Source of the DNA: Diphasiastrum complanatum
Taxonomy: Eukaryota; Streptophyta; Lycopodiopsida; Lycopodiales; Lycopodiaceae
Assembly: GCA_029204225.1 (NCBI GenBank)
Contig: CM055107.1
Coordinates: 28,359,410-28,423,409, forward strand
DNA length: 64,000 bases
Direction of reading: 5' to 3'
Shown here: positions 61,600-64,000 of the stretch, piece after piece
How positions within the stretch are numbered: the stretch's first letter is position 1
Layout: every line of letters starts with the position of its first letter
Position numbers and translations under genes: made by a program
Notes under the pieces: generated by a model
What the model was told of the DNA's origin: nothing
Databases searched by the model: none
Seen by the model: the letters and a program-made list of their open reading frames with translations, nothing else

Positions 61600-64000
61600 G
61601 AACTAGGGGCCCCCGGATATAGAAGCTACCCGAGATCCCCTACCAATTTGAGACTTGGCTTCTGGAATTGTAATGGTTTTTTATCTTCGTCATCAGCCGG
61701 AGACTTTGCTGATTTTATTAGAAAATGCGACATTTTGTTGTTGGCTGAAACTCATGAGTCCTTATATCATCCTCTTCCAAATATACAGGAGTACTCTTGG
61801 CATTCTGCTTTTCGTCCATTTGTTAGGGGAAAAACTTGTCGAGGATCTGGAGGAGTAGCTTGTTTATACAGAGACACCACAGTTCAGATGGTTAAACAAG
61901 ATCCATACGCTCGCTATATTTGGTTACACATTATTGGCTCACTATTGGGATTACCTCAGGACATCTATATAGCTGTATGCTATTTTGCTCCACAGACCTC
62001 AGTGTTTGCTGAGTTTGGCGGGGACCCTTTTCAGGCTCTCTCAGATGATATTGCTATCTTTTCTCAGCAGGGTGCCATTTTACTAGCAGGTGATTTCAAC
62101 GCCCGCACAAGCTCTAGACAAACCGAATTTCATGCAGCTACGGATCTTCTCAGGCTTTACCCTTTGGATATGGGGCTAGACCGGGTATCACAGGATGCAG
62201 ACACTCCAGCTACATCTTTCGGGGAGCAGTTGATCACTCTAGCAGAGACACACGCTCTTGCCATTTTGAATGGCCTCACACAGTGGCCTTCCTCATCAGC
62301 ATATACATGCTATCCTCATGGTGGAGGACATAGTGTGGTCGACTACTTCATTGGATCACCTGCTTTGATCTCTCACATTTCTGATTTCTCCATTACACCC
62401 CCTACCATTTCCGATCACTCACTCTTACACATCTCACTTGGTCACATAACCTCTTCTTTGCAAGTTTCTTGCTCTCTTCCCACTCATAAACGTATTCCTT
62501 TCACCCAATCTGGATTCACTAATTACACCACAATCTTATCCCAACTACTCGCTAACTTCCCGTTCATGGCACCAATTGACCAGCAAGCCACTTTTCTCTC
62601 TACATCCCTCTTAGCTGCTGCTTCCTCATCCTTCCCCACCAAAACGACATCATCTCACAGAAGTGTTCACAACAGATGGTATGATGCAGAATGCCGCTCT
62701 CTTCACAATCATGTGACATATGCCAGGTCACACTCCCCTGCCACACTCAAACAATGCCAGAAAGAATATCATAGAACCACCAGAACAAAGAAGATCAAGT
62801 ACCTACAATCACTCTGCCAAAAAATGATCAACTCTTTAGATTCACCCTCCTCCTCTTTTTTCTGGAAACATTTCACCAGACACTCTTCAACATTGGCCCC
62901 CATAGCCATCGAATCCTGGATCGAGTATGCCACGGAGTTATATACCACGGACTCTCCTCCTACCTCACTCTCACCGAGACCTGACCACTGCTCACTTTTC
63001 ACCCCTGACATGGTTGAAAACGCCATTAAACATGCCAAACTAAATAAAGCCGCTGACTATGACTCCTTAAGTGTAGACTTCCTAAAGCCCATAGCACATC
63101 TCATCTCCCCTTACATTGCTCATGTTTTTAACACAGCTGTTACTTCTGGTTTTCCTACGGCTTGGTGTACTAATATCCTTCACCCCATCCTCAAGGCAGG
63201 TGATCCCATGAATGTAGGAAACTACCGCACCATTATGATTGGCCACACTCTGGCTAAGATATATGGCTCTATACTACAGACAGTTACTGGATCTTTTGCT
63301 GAAACTGAGGGTTTACACGCTATGGGTCAAGCTGGTTTCAGACCGGGATATTCTACTTCAGACCAGATCTTCATTTTGAGATGCATTATTGAGGAGGCTC
63401 GACATCGGAAACAGAGAATTTACTGTTGCTTTGTGGATTTTCGCAAAGCTTTTGACTCTGTTCCACGACATCTTCTTTTCCAGAGACTGTCTTCACTTGG
63501 CTTTTCAGAGGATACTATTGCTGCGATCATTACTTTATATGAGCGAGTCTTGGCACGTTTCAGAGATGGTAGTGGCTGGTCCTCACAGATACATTCTACC
63601 ATTGGGGTGAAGCAGGGTTGCCCCTTATCACCCACTCTTTTTGCACTATATATAGATGACCTCGAGCGGATTATTCGCGAGGAAGGTGGAGAGGGCTGTC
63701 CCCTAGCAGACATTATTATCCCCATTCTCTTGTACGCTGATGATGTGGTTCTCCTCTCATCCTCTGCAGCTGGTTTACAGAGTCACCTTTCTGCTTTACA
63801 TCACTTTTGCCAGCGTTGGGGATTGACGGTTAACCTTAAGAAGACTAAGATTATGGTGTTTAACACCAACAGACAGCATATGAGAGATGTGATTTTCTAT
63901 TATGACGGGCTACCGATTGAGATCGTGACCTCCTACACCTATCTGGGAGTTCTTTTCTCTGGTCCGCTACTCACTTTTCGACCAGCAGCCACCGCCAGGC
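61600..64000 (+). CDS. LINE ORF2: APE endonuclease and reverse transcriptase, partial
   Basis: 800 codons open from the base after the ORF1 TAG to the window end, same frame as ORF1. Endonuclease: WNCNG (residues 22-26, catalytic Asn), AETHE (49-53, Glu), GDFNAR (164-169) and SDHSLL (271-276). RT: FVDFRKAFDS (from 611), GVKQGCPLSP (from 670), YADD (712-715, catalytic), WGLTVNLKKTK. The endonuclease nicks the target and the RT primes copying from the nick. The first in-frame ATG is at 61888, residue 97, after the Asn and Glu motifs; an AUG start would lose the active endonuclease. Expression as an ORF1 extension by reading through the TAG, or a TAG mutated from CAG, fits better. Confidence 0.92.

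Larger units (their letters stand above)
60679..64000 (+). mobile_element. LINE (APE-type non-LTR retrotransposon), cut by the window end
   Basis: ORF1 followed in the same frame by endonuclease-RT ORF2, open to the last base. No frameshift and only the one TAG between the ORFs in 3.3 kb, in contrast to every LTR element nearby, so the copy looks young. It sits in an intron of the remodeller gene, in opposite orientation. The 5' boundary is uncertain and the 3' end is outside the window. Confidence 0.92.

Overview
The window is nuclear DNA from a land plant with a large, repeat-packed genome. Evidence: a spliced SPLAYED-type SNF2 chromatin-remodelling ATPase on the minus strand; introns up to 14.8 kb; many Ty1/copia elements with initiator-Met tRNA primer sites; Ty3/gypsy pol; a LINE; Helitron-like ends; and AT-rich background. 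A fern, lycophyte or gymnosperm would fit the intron sizes, but the sequence alone does not settle the lineage.

Layout. 1-864: 3' end of an unidentified spliced gene, broken by one in-frame TGA. 865-18160: a four-deep nest of insertions. Copia A (+) is split by copia B (-, 3606-18036). B is split by element F (6089-14330, 5-bp target duplication GTCTT). F is split by element E (7813-12792, 5-bp duplication CCCCC), a complete LTR element with LTRs, primer site and polypurine tract but no gag-pol. B also carries a 376-bp MITE in gag and an 88-bp SINE-like insert in one LTR. 18149-19643: copia C (-), close kin of A, whose gag-protease frame runs into a C-terminal part that is not copia pol. 19644-24500: no recognisable gene. 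24507-26420: copia D (+), 5' half only. 26420-30150: little that can be recognised, ending in a (CT)n tract.

30179-57104: ten exons (2,250 nt, phases all consistent) of the SPLAYED-like remodeller. They cover the second half of the ATPase (helicase motifs IV-VI), the SnAC-like region and an AT-hook C-terminus. The ATPase N-terminal half and the protein N-terminus lie beyond the right edge. Introns of 5.3 kb, 14.8 kb and more than 6.9 kb carry almost all the transposon load. The 14.8-kb intron holds two gypsy remnants, copia H and one further primer site. The most upstream intron holds another primer site, two head-to-tail Helitron-like 5' ends and an apparently intact LINE.

59133-64000: Helitron-like ends, then a LINE running off the window. 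Its ORF1 and its endonuclease-RT ORF2 are in one frame, separated by a single TAG, and ORF2 has no ATG before its endonuclease catalytic motifs. This is the most unusual coding arrangement in the window. All retroelements except the LINE are visibly decayed by frameshifts, stops or nested insertions; the remodeller exons are clean.
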